A DNA stretch of 11,890 nucleotides, taken from Pseudomonadota bacterium (GTDB lineage: Bacteria; Pseudomonadota; Alphaproteobacteria; Sphingomonadales; Sphingomonadaceae). The notes under the pieces were generated by a model. The model searched no databases. It was not told where the DNA came from and saw only the letters and a list, made by a program, of their open reading frames with translations. Where the stretch lies: the NCBI GenBank assembly GCA_030271565.1, contig JARXKR010000064.1:1-11890 (forward strand), written 5' to 3'. Numbering within the stretch: position 1 is the first letter of the stretch; every line of letters begins with the position of its first letter. The translations under genes were made by a program, and so were the position numbers. Positions 6,171-11,890 of this stretch are shown here, piece by piece.

Positions 6171-7495
6171 GCCGATAGCTCCGCTCCGCCCAGCTTCGCA
6201 TGCATGATCCGGGCGAGCGTCGGCGCGATCGAGCGCATGTCGATTTCGCCGAGCGAATGGTGTTTGGGGATACCCGGCCCCATGATCAGGAAGGTTGAGC
6301 GCATCAGCGGGCTGGCCGGAAACCAGCCGTGGGTGCCTTTGTTATGCGGCACGGCGGTCAGCCCGGCAGCCTGATCGCCAAATCCGCCTGCACTGGTGCC
6401 GGGGACCATGTTGACGAAAAAGCTCGCTTGCGGGTTGCCGTTCATCGCCTTGATCGCCGACGTATCCGCGATGTCGGCGATGCCATTGGCGGGATCGGCC
6501 TTGAGCGCCGCCAGCAGCGCGCCGACCTTCGCGACCAAGGCTACGTCGTTCGGTCGCACCAGCACGACAGCCGCGCTGCCCCCCGAAGGCCACGGCATCG
6601 CATCCCAGCTTTTGACTTTGCCGTCGGGGCCAAGCGTGATCAGGCCGGCATCGACAAAGGCGCGAAACAGGTTGGTTTCGCGGGCGATCGGGGCGAAGCC
6701 GTGATCGCTGACCACCGCGATGACCGCGTCGGGATGGACCGCCAGTTCGGCTGCGATCACCTTGCCCACCGCGGTATCGATTCGTTCGAGCACGGCATGC
6801 GCGGGCGGCGTGTCCGGCCCGTCGAGATGCTGCTGTTGATCGAGCGCTGTGAGGTAAACCGTAGCGAATCCCGGATGGTGACGCCGGATCAGCGCCACCG
6901 CAAAGCGCGCGCGGTTCTCGTCGCCTGCAATATCCTCGACGATCCCCTGCGCGTAGGTCTCGCCGGTCGCCGCCTCCAGCTCGGGGATCAGCCCGGGTGT
7001 GGCAAGCGCGGCCAGCATCTTGGCATCGTCATCGTGCCCGCTGCGCCAGATCTGCGGCAGGTTCCAGGTGATCCCCTGCGCTCCGACGCTGACCGGCCAG
7101 TGGACGTTTGCGACAGTCAGCCCTGCGGTCGAAGCCGCTTGCCACAGCGTCGGCACCTTGATGTCGCTGGCGAACCAGTACCACCCGCCGAAATTGACCT
7201 GCAGCGGATCGAAGGTGGTGTTGCTGAAGATGCCGTGGCGGGCCGGGCTGGCCCCGGTGATCAGCGTGGTGTGGCTGGGATAGGTCACCGTCGGCAGCAC
7301 TCCGCGCACCCCGTCCGCGTAAGTCCCCTCGCTCAGGAAGCGGCGCAGGTTGGGCACCTTGAGCCCGCGTGCGGGTGCGTCGAGCACGTCACCGGGCCGC
7401 AGCCCGTCAATCGAAATCAGCAGAACGGGGCTGGCCGCAGCAGGTGCCGCAAAGCCGATCAGCGCAACCAGTGCAATGGCAATCCAGCGAAGCAT
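6158..7495 (-). CDS. Exported alkaline-phosphatase-superfamily phosphodiesterase/pyrophosphatase (NPP-like)
   Basis: A 445-residue metal-dependent hydrolase of the nucleotide pyrophosphatase/phosphodiesterase branch of the alkaline phosphatase superfamily. A signal peptide MLRWIAIALVALIGFAAPAAA (cut near 21) sends it to the periplasm or outside. Motifs for the two-zinc site are visible: Asp30 in LISIDGLRP; the nucleophile Thr71 in LPTVTYPSHTTLITG, followed by PARHGIF; Asp219 and His223 in ALDQQQHLDGP; Asp264 and His265 in VVSDHGF; and His389 in KGTHGWFP. The family cleaves phosphodiester or pyrophosphate bonds in nucleotides or lipid head groups; the substrate cannot be read from sequence. 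The frame is open upstream to 7537, but that start would overlap the preceding gene. The ATG at 7495 has AAGGGA 6 nt upstream and begins the signal peptide. It lies 10 nt after the VOC gene, probably one operon. Confidence 0.93.
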   Translation of the reverse strand: MLRWIAIALVALIGFAAPAAASPVLLISIDGLRPGDVLDAPARGLKVPNLRRFLSEGTYADGVRGVLPTVTYPSHTTLITGASPARHGIFSNTTFDPLQVNFGGWYWFASDIKVPTLWQAASTAGLTVANVHWPVSVGAQGITWNLPQIWRSGHDDDAKMLAALATPGLIPELEAATGETYAQGIVEDIAGDENRARFAVALIRRHHPGFATVYLTALDQQQHLDGPDTPPAHAVLERIDTAVGKVIAAELAVHPDAVIAVVSDHGFAPIARETNLFRAFVDAGLITLGPDGKVKSWDAMPWPSGGSAAVVLVRPNDVALVAKVGALLAALKADPANGIADIADTSAIKAMNGNPQASFFVNMVPGTSAGGFGDQAAGLTAVPHNKGTHGWFPASPLMRSTFLIMGPGIPKHHSLGEIDMRSIAPTLARIMHAKLGGAELSALGF

Positions 7496-7505
7496 GTTCC
7501 GTCCC

Positions 7506-7928
7506 TTATTTCGCAAACAACTGCCCCAGATTGGCAAAGGCTTTCATCTCGATCGCATTGCCCGACGGATCGCGAAAAAACATTGTGGCCTGCTCGCCGG
7601 GTTCGCCCTTGAAGCGAATGTAGGGCGCGATCTCGAACTTGGTGCCCGCCGCGGTGAGCCGGTCGGCCAGCGCCTGCCAGTCCTTCAACTCCAGCACGAT
7701 CCCGAAATGCGGCACCGGCACGCCGTGGCCGTCGACCGGGTTGGTGCCGGCATCCGCGCTCGCGCTTTCACCGACGCAATGCGCCACGATCTGGTGGCCG
7801 TAGAAATCGAAGTCGATCCAGGTGTCCGAACTGCGCCCTTCGGGGCAACCCATCGTTTCGCCCCAGAAGGCACGCGCTTCGGCAAGGTCACGAACGGGAA
7901 AGGCGAGGTGGAAGGGGCGCAATGACAT
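7506..7928 (-). CDS. VOC-family protein (glyoxalase/extradiol dioxygenase fold, COG3565 type)
   Basis: A 140-residue single-domain vicinal-oxygen-chelate protein. It starts MSLRPFHLAFPVRDL and has the beta-alpha-beta-beta-beta pattern twice. Likely metal ligands are His7, His74 (VPVPHFGIVL) and Glu127 (DPSGNAIEMKAF). The segments CPEGRSSDTWIDFDFYGHQ (28-46), NPVDGHGVPVPHFG (63-76) and GEQATMFFRDPSGNA (111-125) are, from memory, diagnostic of the COG3565 'predicted dioxygenase' group, whose substrate is not established. The ATG at 7928 has only a loose AGGCTGG upstream. The phosphodiesterase gene starts 10 nt after its stop, so the two are probably co-transcribed, though no metabolic link is obvious. 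It is divergent from the glutathione S-transferase. Confidence 0.9.
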   Translation of the reverse strand: MSLRPFHLAFPVRDLAEARAFWGETMGCPEGRSSDTWIDFDFYGHQIVAHCVGESASADAGTNPVDGHGVPVPHFGIVLELKDWQALADRLTAAGTKFEIAPYIRFKGEPGEQATMFFRDPSGNAIEMKAFANLGQLFAK

Positions 7929-8133
7929 CGCGCCAGCCTAGCCTAGTTAGAACTTTCCTACACCCCGCATTCGGGCGCAGGCCGGTGCGATGCCAAAGCT
8001 GCCGCCGCGTCTGCCGCCCGACCACATATCCCGCGCCTTGCGCGCGGGGCGTTGCCCCCTGCCCGGCCCGATCTGTCCGACCCTTGGGAACGTGCCCGAA
8101 TTTGGTGCAGGACGTTGTCCATTGTGTGCACTT

Positions 8134-8161
8134 GTTCAGCCTCGACACGGCGAAGCTGAAC
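8134..8161 (+). promoter_or_regulatory. Stem-loop just upstream of the glutathione S-transferase gene
   Basis: GTTCAGCCTCG (8134-8144), loop ACACGG, CGAAGCTGAAC (8151-8161): 11-bp arms with one mismatch, 17 nt before the GST ATG. Two GC-rich inverted repeats lie further up (8031-8047 and 8046-8058), so the 250-nt divergent gap 7929-8178 is structured. It may be a DNA operator or an mRNA leader structure. No U tract follows, and no convincing promoter boxes were seen. The role is unknown. Confidence 0.4.
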
Positions 8162-8178
8162 GGGTAGCCGTCAAAGCC

Positions 8179-8847
8179 ATGAAGCTGATCATCGGCAACA
8201 AGAACTATTCAAGCTGGTCGCTGCGCGGCTGGCTCGCGGCCAAGCAATCCGGGCTGGCGTTCGAGGAAATCCAGGTCCCGCTCTACGGCGACGACTGGAC
8301 CGCCACCAAGAAGCAGAACGATGACATCGCGCCATCGTCGGGCAAAGTCCCGGTGCTGTGGGACGGCGATGCGGTGGTGTGGGACAGCCTGGCGATCATC
8401 GAATACCTCGCCGACAAGGTCGGGCGCGACCGCTTCTGGCCCAAGGAAGACGATGCCCGCGCGATGGCCCGTTCGATGGTCGCCGAAATGCATAGCTCGT
8501 TTCTGGCGCTGCGCAGCCAATGCCCGATGAACATCCGCCGCCAAGTCGAAGCCGGGACGATCGACGATGCGGCCAAGGCCGACGTGGTCCGCATCCTGAC
8601 GCTGTGGGCCGAAGCCCGCGCGCGGTTCGGGCGCGGCGGGCCGTACCTGTTCGGCACCTTCAGCGCGGCCGACATCTTCTTCGCCCCGGTGGTCAGCCGG
8701 TTCATCTCCTACGGGATCGCGGTGCCGGGATTTGCGCTGGCTTACATGGAGGCGGTGTGGAGCCACGAGTGGCTGCAAAGCTGGATCGCGGCGGCCGAGG
8801 CAGAGGACTGGGTGATCGAGCAATTCGAGACGCCCGTAAAGAAGTAG
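8179..8847 (+). CDS. Glutathione S-transferase family protein
   Basis: A 222-residue cytosolic GST. The N-terminal thioredoxin-like domain (1-80) starts MKLIIGNKNYSSWSLRGWL; Ser11 or Ser12 is the likely glutathione-activating position. SSGKVPVLWDGD (53-64) carries the cis-Pro58, and WDSLAIIEYLAD (68-79) is the glutathione gamma-glutamyl site with Asp69 and Ser70. The helical C-terminal domain has the N-capping box SAADIFFAPV (162-171). It conjugates or reduces electrophiles with glutathione; the substrate is unknown. The frame is open upstream to 7990, but the conserved protein begins at 8179 and the upstream part is Pro- and Arg-rich without family likeness. The ribosome binding site is weak. 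It ends 6 nt from the convergent LysE gene, with no terminator visible between them. Confidence 0.93.
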   Translation: MKLIIGNKNYSSWSLRGWLAAKQSGLAFEEIQVPLYGDDWTATKKQNDDIAPSSGKVPVLWDGDAVVWDSLAIIEYLADKVGRDRFWPKEDDARAMARSMVAEMHSSFLALRSQCPMNIRRQVEAGTIDDAAKADVVRILTLWAEARARFGRGGPYLFGTFSAADIFFAPVVSRFISYGIAVPGFALAYMEAVWSHEWLQSWIAAAEAEDWVIEQFETPVKK

Positions 8848-8853
8848 CGCGAG

Positions 8854-9462
8854 CTATCCGGCGAGGAACCACGCCGCCACTCCGACCATCACCCCCGCCA
8901 TGACCCGCCGCACCCACCGCGTTCGGGCTGTATCGCTAAGCCAGGCGTGGGCATGCGCAGCGCTGAACACAATGGTGAGATGCACCATGGTGGCGATCAC
9001 GACGCTGGTCAGCCCCAGCGCGAAAGCCTGGCGCAGCTGTAGCGGTCCGCCCGACAGGAACGGCGGGACCACCACCAGAAAGAACACGAAGGCCTTGGGG
9101 TTGATCGTGTTGAGCAGCAGGCCCGCAGCAAACCCGTTGCGTTCGTCGTGCGGCGTGGGGCGGGTCGATTTGTCGGTCCAGGTACGCCACGCCAGGACCA
9201 GCATCAGCACCGCTCCGGCACGGCGCAGCCACACCTGCATTTCGGGGTGCGCGCGCATCAGTTCGGCCAGCCCCGCTGCCGCGAGCATGGCATTGAGCAT
9301 CAGCCCGATCGCGATCCCGGCGGTGGCCGCCAGCCCCGCGCGGCGGCCTTTCGTGAGCGACAATGCCGCCAGCCACGCCATGTTGACCCCCGGCGTCGCC
9401 TCGAGGATCATCACTGCTATGACAAAGCCGAGCCAGTCGATATGCGCGCCCGGATCGGTCAA
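8854..9462 (-). CDS. LysE/RhtB family amino-acid exporter
   Basis: A 202-residue inner-membrane exporter with about six hydrophobic segments. The family's TPGPN-like motif appears as EATPGVNMAWL (21-31), followed by SLTKGRRAGLAATAGIAIGLML; the second half has GFAAGLLLNTINPKAFVFFLVVVPPF. Relatives export lysine, threonine, homoserine or other small molecules; the substrate is unpredictable. The longer frame to 9537 would add an Arg-rich, non-family extension overlapping the upstream cupin gene. TTG at 9462 is preferred: it begins MTDPGAHIDWLGF, gives the normal length, and shares bases with the cupin stop (TTGA), implying coupled translation. The start is an inference; the family is sure. Confidence 0.9.
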   Translation of the reverse strand: MTDPGAHIDWLGFVIAVMILEATPGVNMAWLAALSLTKGRRAGLAATAGIAIGLMLNAMLAAAGLAELMRAHPEMQVWLRRAGAVLMLVLAWRTWTDKSTRPTPHDERNGFAAGLLLNTINPKAFVFFLVVVPPFLSGGPLQLRQAFALGLTSVVIATMVHLTIVFSAAHAHAWLSDTARTRWVRRVMAGVMVGVAAWFLAG

Positions 9463-9908
9463 AAAGTGCTGCCGTCCTTGCGCCGCTGTTCGCCCACTAC
9501 GGCTGACAGGTGCATGTCGATGTCGGGATAATGGCAATCGGATTCAGACGGTTGGCCCACCGCCACGAAGCAGCACGGTCCATCCGAGCGATTCTGCAGC
9601 ACGTGGCCGTTGCCGTCGTTCTTGGGAAAGGCCGCGACGTCGCCCGGACGCAGCGGGGTCTCACCGCTGTCGTCGACCAATACTGCCTCGCCGCTAAGCA
9701 TCACCACGATTTCGTCTTCGCCCACATGCCAGTGGCGCTGGCTCGACCACGCGCCGGGCTGGAGCACCACATGGCTCGCGCCGAAATCGGTCAGGCCAGC
9801 CGCCGGGGCAAGGCGGCGATACCAGCGGCCTTGCACTGCATCGGCGTAGACCGGAGGATAGCCGGTGGCGTTGGTCTGGGGGATCGCATCGAGGTCCAGT
9901 TTGGGCAT
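9459..9908 (-). CDS. Cupin-domain protein
   Basis: A 149-residue single-cupin beta-barrel protein. Motif 1 is SQRHWHVGEDEIVVMLSG (56-73), with metal ligands His59, His61 and Glu66. Motif 2 is RPGDVAAFPKNDGNGHVLQN (87-106), with His102. An N-terminal segment IPQTNATGYPP is followed by RWYRRLAPAAGLTDFGASHVVLQPG, a pattern seen in stand-alone bacterial cupins of unknown substrate. Metal binding is likely; enzyme activity cannot be told. The stop overlaps the TTG of the LysE exporter, so the pair is probably one operon. It is divergent from dapE across only 55 nt. Confidence 0.92.
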   Translation of the reverse strand: MPKLDLDAIPQTNATGYPPVYADAVQGRWYRRLAPAAGLTDFGASHVVLQPGAWSSQRHWHVGEDEIVVMLSGEAVLVDDSGETPLRPGDVAAFPKNDGNGHVLQNRSDGPCCFVAVGQPSESDCHYPDIDMHLSAVVGEQRRKDGSTF

Positions 9909-9923
9909 GGCGGGTGCTCCGGC

Positions 9924-9952
9924 TTGTCAGGCTGCAGTCTAGCCCATATGCC
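9924..9952 (+). promoter_or_regulatory. Candidate dapE promoter giving a very short leader
   Basis: TTGTCA at 9924-9929, a 17-nt spacer and TATGCC at 9947-9952. Initiation about 6-8 nt after the -10 box would leave only about 4-6 nt before the dapE ATG at 9964. This would fit the lack of a Shine-Dalgarno site before dapE. It is judged by eye. Confidence 0.4.
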
Positions 9953-9963
9953 AAAGCCACGCC

Positions 9964-11100
9964 ATGCACACCGCCTCCTCATCCGTCGTCGAACTGGCCG
10001 AAGCGCTGATCGCTTGCCCCAGCGTCACCCCTGCGGCGGGGCTGGTGTTCGATTGCCTGCAGCGCCAGCTTGAGCCGCTCGGGTTCGCGGTCCATCGCTT
10101 TCACGCTGGTGAAGCCCCGGACGGACCGGTCGAGAACCTGTTCGCGATCCGCCAAGGCCCCGAAGGCAGCCGCCACTTCGCTTTTGCCGGGCATGTCGAC
10201 GTGGTCCCGCCGGGCGAGGGCTGGACCAGCGCCCCGTTTGCGCCCGAACTGCGCGATAACCTGCTGTACGGACGCGGCGCGGTCGACATGAAGGGGGCGA
10301 TTGCGGCGATGGTTGCTGCGGTGGCGCAAGTGCCAGTCGATGCGGGAACGATCAGCTTCATCATCACCGGCGACGAGGAAGGTCCGGCGCGGTTCGGAAC
10401 GGTCGCGGTGATCGAACATATGCGAGCCGTGGCTGCGATCCCGGATCTGTGCCTGGTCGGCGAACCGACCTCGGTGGCGCGGCTCGGCGATACGATGAAG
10501 ATCGGGCGGCGCGGCTCGGTCAATGTCTGGCTTGAGGTGGAGGGCAAGGAAGGCCACGTCGCCTATCCGCACCTCGCCGACAATCCGATCACGCGGTTGG
10601 TGGCGCTGCTGACCGAGCTCAAAGCGCACAAGCTCGACAAGGGGACCGACTGGTTCCAGCCCTCGAACCTTGAGATTACCGACATTACAGTGGGCAACCC
10701 GGCGACCAACGTGATCCCCTCGCGCGCCTCGGCGCGGCTCTCGATCCGCTTCAACGACCGGCACAGTGGGGCGAAGCTGTCGAAGCTGGTCTGCGAACTC
10801 GCCGAAAAGCATGGTGGCACCGCGCGGCCCGTGGTTTCGGGCGAGGCTTTCCTGACCCCGCCCGGCGCCTTCTCTGCACTCGTCGCCGCAGCGGTCGAAG
10901 CCGAGACCGGGATCGCTCCCGAAGCCAGCACCACCGGCGGCACATCGGACGCGCGGTTCCTCAAGGACTTGTGCCCGGTGATCGAATTCGGCCTGTGCAA
11001 CGCCACGATGCACAAGCGCGACGAGGCGGTCGCGGTCGAGGACCTTGAGGCGCTGGTGCGGATCTATACCCGGATTGCCAAGGCAGCTTTGGCAGGCTGA
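9964..11100 (+). CDS. dapE: Succinyl-diaminopimelate desuccinylase
   Basis: A 378-residue di-zinc M20-family hydrolase. It removes succinate from N-succinyl-LL-diaminopimelate, a late step of the succinylase route to diaminopimelate (peptidoglycan) and lysine. Visible residues are His77 and Asp79 in FAGHVDVVPPG, Asp108 in GRGAVDMKG, catalytic Glu138 and ligand Glu139 in ITGDEEGPA, Glu167 in LVGEPTS, and His350 in ATMHKRDE. The DapE-specific segments GRRGSVNVWL, GHVAYPHLADNP (197-208), NPATNVIPS and TTGGTSDARF agree closely with the E. coli enzyme as remembered, including its length. The start is the only ATG in frame near the conserved N-terminus; no ribosome binding site is seen, so the mRNA may be nearly leaderless. 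It is divergent from the cupin gene. Confidence 0.97.
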   Translation: MHTASSSVVELAEALIACPSVTPAAGLVFDCLQRQLEPLGFAVHRFHAGEAPDGPVENLFAIRQGPEGSRHFAFAGHVDVVPPGEGWTSAPFAPELRDNLLYGRGAVDMKGAIAAMVAAVAQVPVDAGTISFIITGDEEGPARFGTVAVIEHMRAVAAIPDLCLVGEPTSVARLGDTMKIGRRGSVNVWLEVEGKEGHVAYPHLADNPITRLVALLTELKAHKLDKGTDWFQPSNLEITDITVGNPATNVIPSRASARLSIRFNDRHSGAKLSKLVCELAEKHGGTARPVVSGEAFLTPPGAFSALVAAAVEAETGIAPEASTTGGTSDARFLKDLCPVIEFGLCNATMHKRDEAVAVEDLEALVRIYTRIAKAALAG

Positions 11101-11129
11101 TTGCTCCGTTCGCTGCCCCCTGTTAGGCT
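11101..11129 (+). promoter_or_regulatory. Candidate promoter of the cation symporter gene
   Basis: TTGCTC at 11101-11106, a 17-nt spacer and TAGGCT at 11124-11129, directly after the dapE stop and 39 nt before the symporter ATG. Spacing is ideal and the boxes are partial matches. It is by-eye evidence only; readthrough from dapE is also possible. Confidence 0.35.
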
Positions 11130-11168
11130 CGCCCAAATCAATTCCGCGACGGGGAGCGCAGTACCATC

Positions 11169-11890
11169 ATGACAGCTAAGCGATCAGCCTTCGGCTGGCT
11201 CATCCACCTGCTGACCCGCTACCTCACCTGGTGCATCATGGGCGGAATGCTGCTGGGCGTGGCCGTGGGCTACCTGGTCCACGAAGACCAACTGTCTGGC
11301 GTGATGACCACCGAGCACTGGGTCAAGACCTTCGGCACGCTGTCGGCGATCTTCCTCAACCTGATCAAAATGCTGGTTGCCCCGCTGGTGCTCGGCACGA
11401 TCATTTCGGGGCTCGCGCACATGAACGACAGCGCGGCGGTAGGCCGGATCGGGTTCCGCGCGATCATGTGGTTCATTGTCGCGAGCCTGATCTCGATCAG
11501 CCTCGGGCTGGTCATGGTGAACTTCTTCCAGCCCGGGGTCGGGGTCGATCTGGCCGCGCCGGTCAAGGCGGTGGGCGAGGTCAAGAAGCTCGACCTGTTT
11601 GAATTCATCGAGCACGTCTTCCCCAAGAACCTGTTCACCGCGCTGAGTGAAAACAACGTCCTGCAGATCCTGGTGTTCTCGCTGTTTGCCGGAATCGGGC
11701 TCACCGCGATCGGCGAGAGGGGCCGACCGCTGGTTCGTGCCGCCGAAGCGCTGGCCGAGCTGATGTTGCAGGTGACCGGCTATGTCATGCGGTTCGCGCC
11801 GTTCGCGGTGTTCGGCGCGTTGGCCAAGGTCGTGGCGGAGAACGGGCTGGGAATCCTTGGCACCTATGTGCAGTTGCTCGGCGAGTTCTA
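11169..11890 (+). CDS. Dicarboxylate/amino acid:cation symporter (DAACS family), 5' part
   Basis: The first 240 residues of a membrane transporter usually about 420-440 long; the gene runs off the right edge. It starts MTAKRSAFGWLIHLLTRYLT. Membrane segments lie near 16-37, 55-82, 97-121, 164-181 and 203-224. Family signatures are IKMLVAPLVLGTIISGLA (66-83), FPKNLFTALSENNVLQILVF (151-170), and MRFAPFAVFGALAK (207-220). DAACS proteins (GltP, GltT, DctA) import glutamate/aspartate or C4-dicarboxylates with H+ or Na+. The substrate-binding hairpins and TM7/TM8 lie outside the window, so the substrate cannot be chosen. GGGGAG at 11151-11156 is 12 nt before the ATG, slightly long. It follows dapE by 68 nt on the same strand. 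Confidence 0.94.
   Translation, partial: MTAKRSAFGWLIHLLTRYLTWCIMGGMLLGVAVGYLVHEDQLSGVMTTEHWVKTFGTLSAIFLNLIKMLVAPLVLGTIISGLAHMNDSAAVGRIGFRAIMWFIVASLISISLGLVMVNFFQPGVGVDLAAPVKAVGEVKKLDLFEFIEHVFPKNLFTALSENNVLQILVFSLFAGIGLTAIGERGRPLVRAAEALAELMLQVTGYVMRFAPFAVFGALAKVVAENGLGILGTYVQLLGEF

Noticed and set aside
6329..7612. 427-codon plus-strand frame opposite the phosphodiesterase and VOC genes
   Set aside because: It crosses two well-supported minus-strand genes, and its product has no recognisable motif.
7891..8122. 54-codon minus-strand ORF starting at ATG 8122 upstream of the VOC gene
   Set aside because: Arg/Gly/Ala-rich product with no family likeness, no clear ribosome binding site and no support beyond being open; kept only as part of the intergenic finding.
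7990..8178. 63-codon N-terminal extension of the glutathione S-transferase
   Set aside because: GSTs of this type begin at MKLIIGNKNYSSW. The upstream part is Pro/Arg/Cys-rich, without fold likeness, and crosses hairpins.
11076..11094. TGCCAA...TTGGCA inverted repeat at the end of dapE as a terminator
   Set aside because: Only a 6-bp stem inside the coding sequence with no following T tract.
9979..11136. 385-codon minus-strand frame opposite dapE
   Set aside because: Shadow of dapE; low-complexity Arg/Asp/His-rich product with no family likeness.

Overview
The window looks like an ordinary chromosomal stretch from a GC-rich alphaproteobacterium. I infer the order Sphingomonadales, probably an Erythrobacteraceae-like genome. 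The grounds are the sequence style of ribosomal protein L34, RNase P protein and YidC, the frequent GTG and TTG starts, the tight gene packing, and the COG3904-type exported protein. This placement is from memory, not from a search. I see no transposase, phage gene, CRISPR array, tRNA or rRNA.

Layout. A comM/yifB AAA ATPase gene runs off the left edge on the minus strand, with a TTG start. Divergent from it is an exported ClpP-fold protein of the COG3904 type. Then comes the conserved membrane-protein biogenesis cluster on the plus strand: rpmH, rnpA, yidD, yidC and engB (yihA/ysxC). It is followed by an aldo/keto reductase of the YdbC/PdxI type. The cluster is interrupted between rnpA and yidD by a palindromic repeat of about 165 bp with arms of tandem CGCAAAGG units. 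Facing it on the minus strand, with one base between the stop codons, is a two-gene unit of a VOC-family protein and an exported nucleotide pyrophosphatase/phosphodiesterase-like enzyme. Next are a glutathione S-transferase (plus), a cupin-LysE pair (minus, overlapping stop/start), dapE (plus), and the first 240 codons of a dicarboxylate/amino acid:cation symporter that runs off the right edge.

How the genes work together. L34, the RNase P protein, YidD and YidC/EngB link ribosome assembly, tRNA maturation and membrane-protein insertion, the classical arrangement of this locus. DapE serves lysine and diaminopimelate (peptidoglycan) synthesis. The remaining genes are housekeeping or accessory metabolism with no evident shared pathway.

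I found no convincing undescribed multi-gene system. The points most worth a second look are the repeat between rnpA and yidD with a small ORF that bridges the two genes exactly by GTGA and ATGA overlaps, a hairpin over the comM ribosome binding site, a probably near-leaderless dapE, and a degenerate active-site neighbourhood in the COG3904-type protein.
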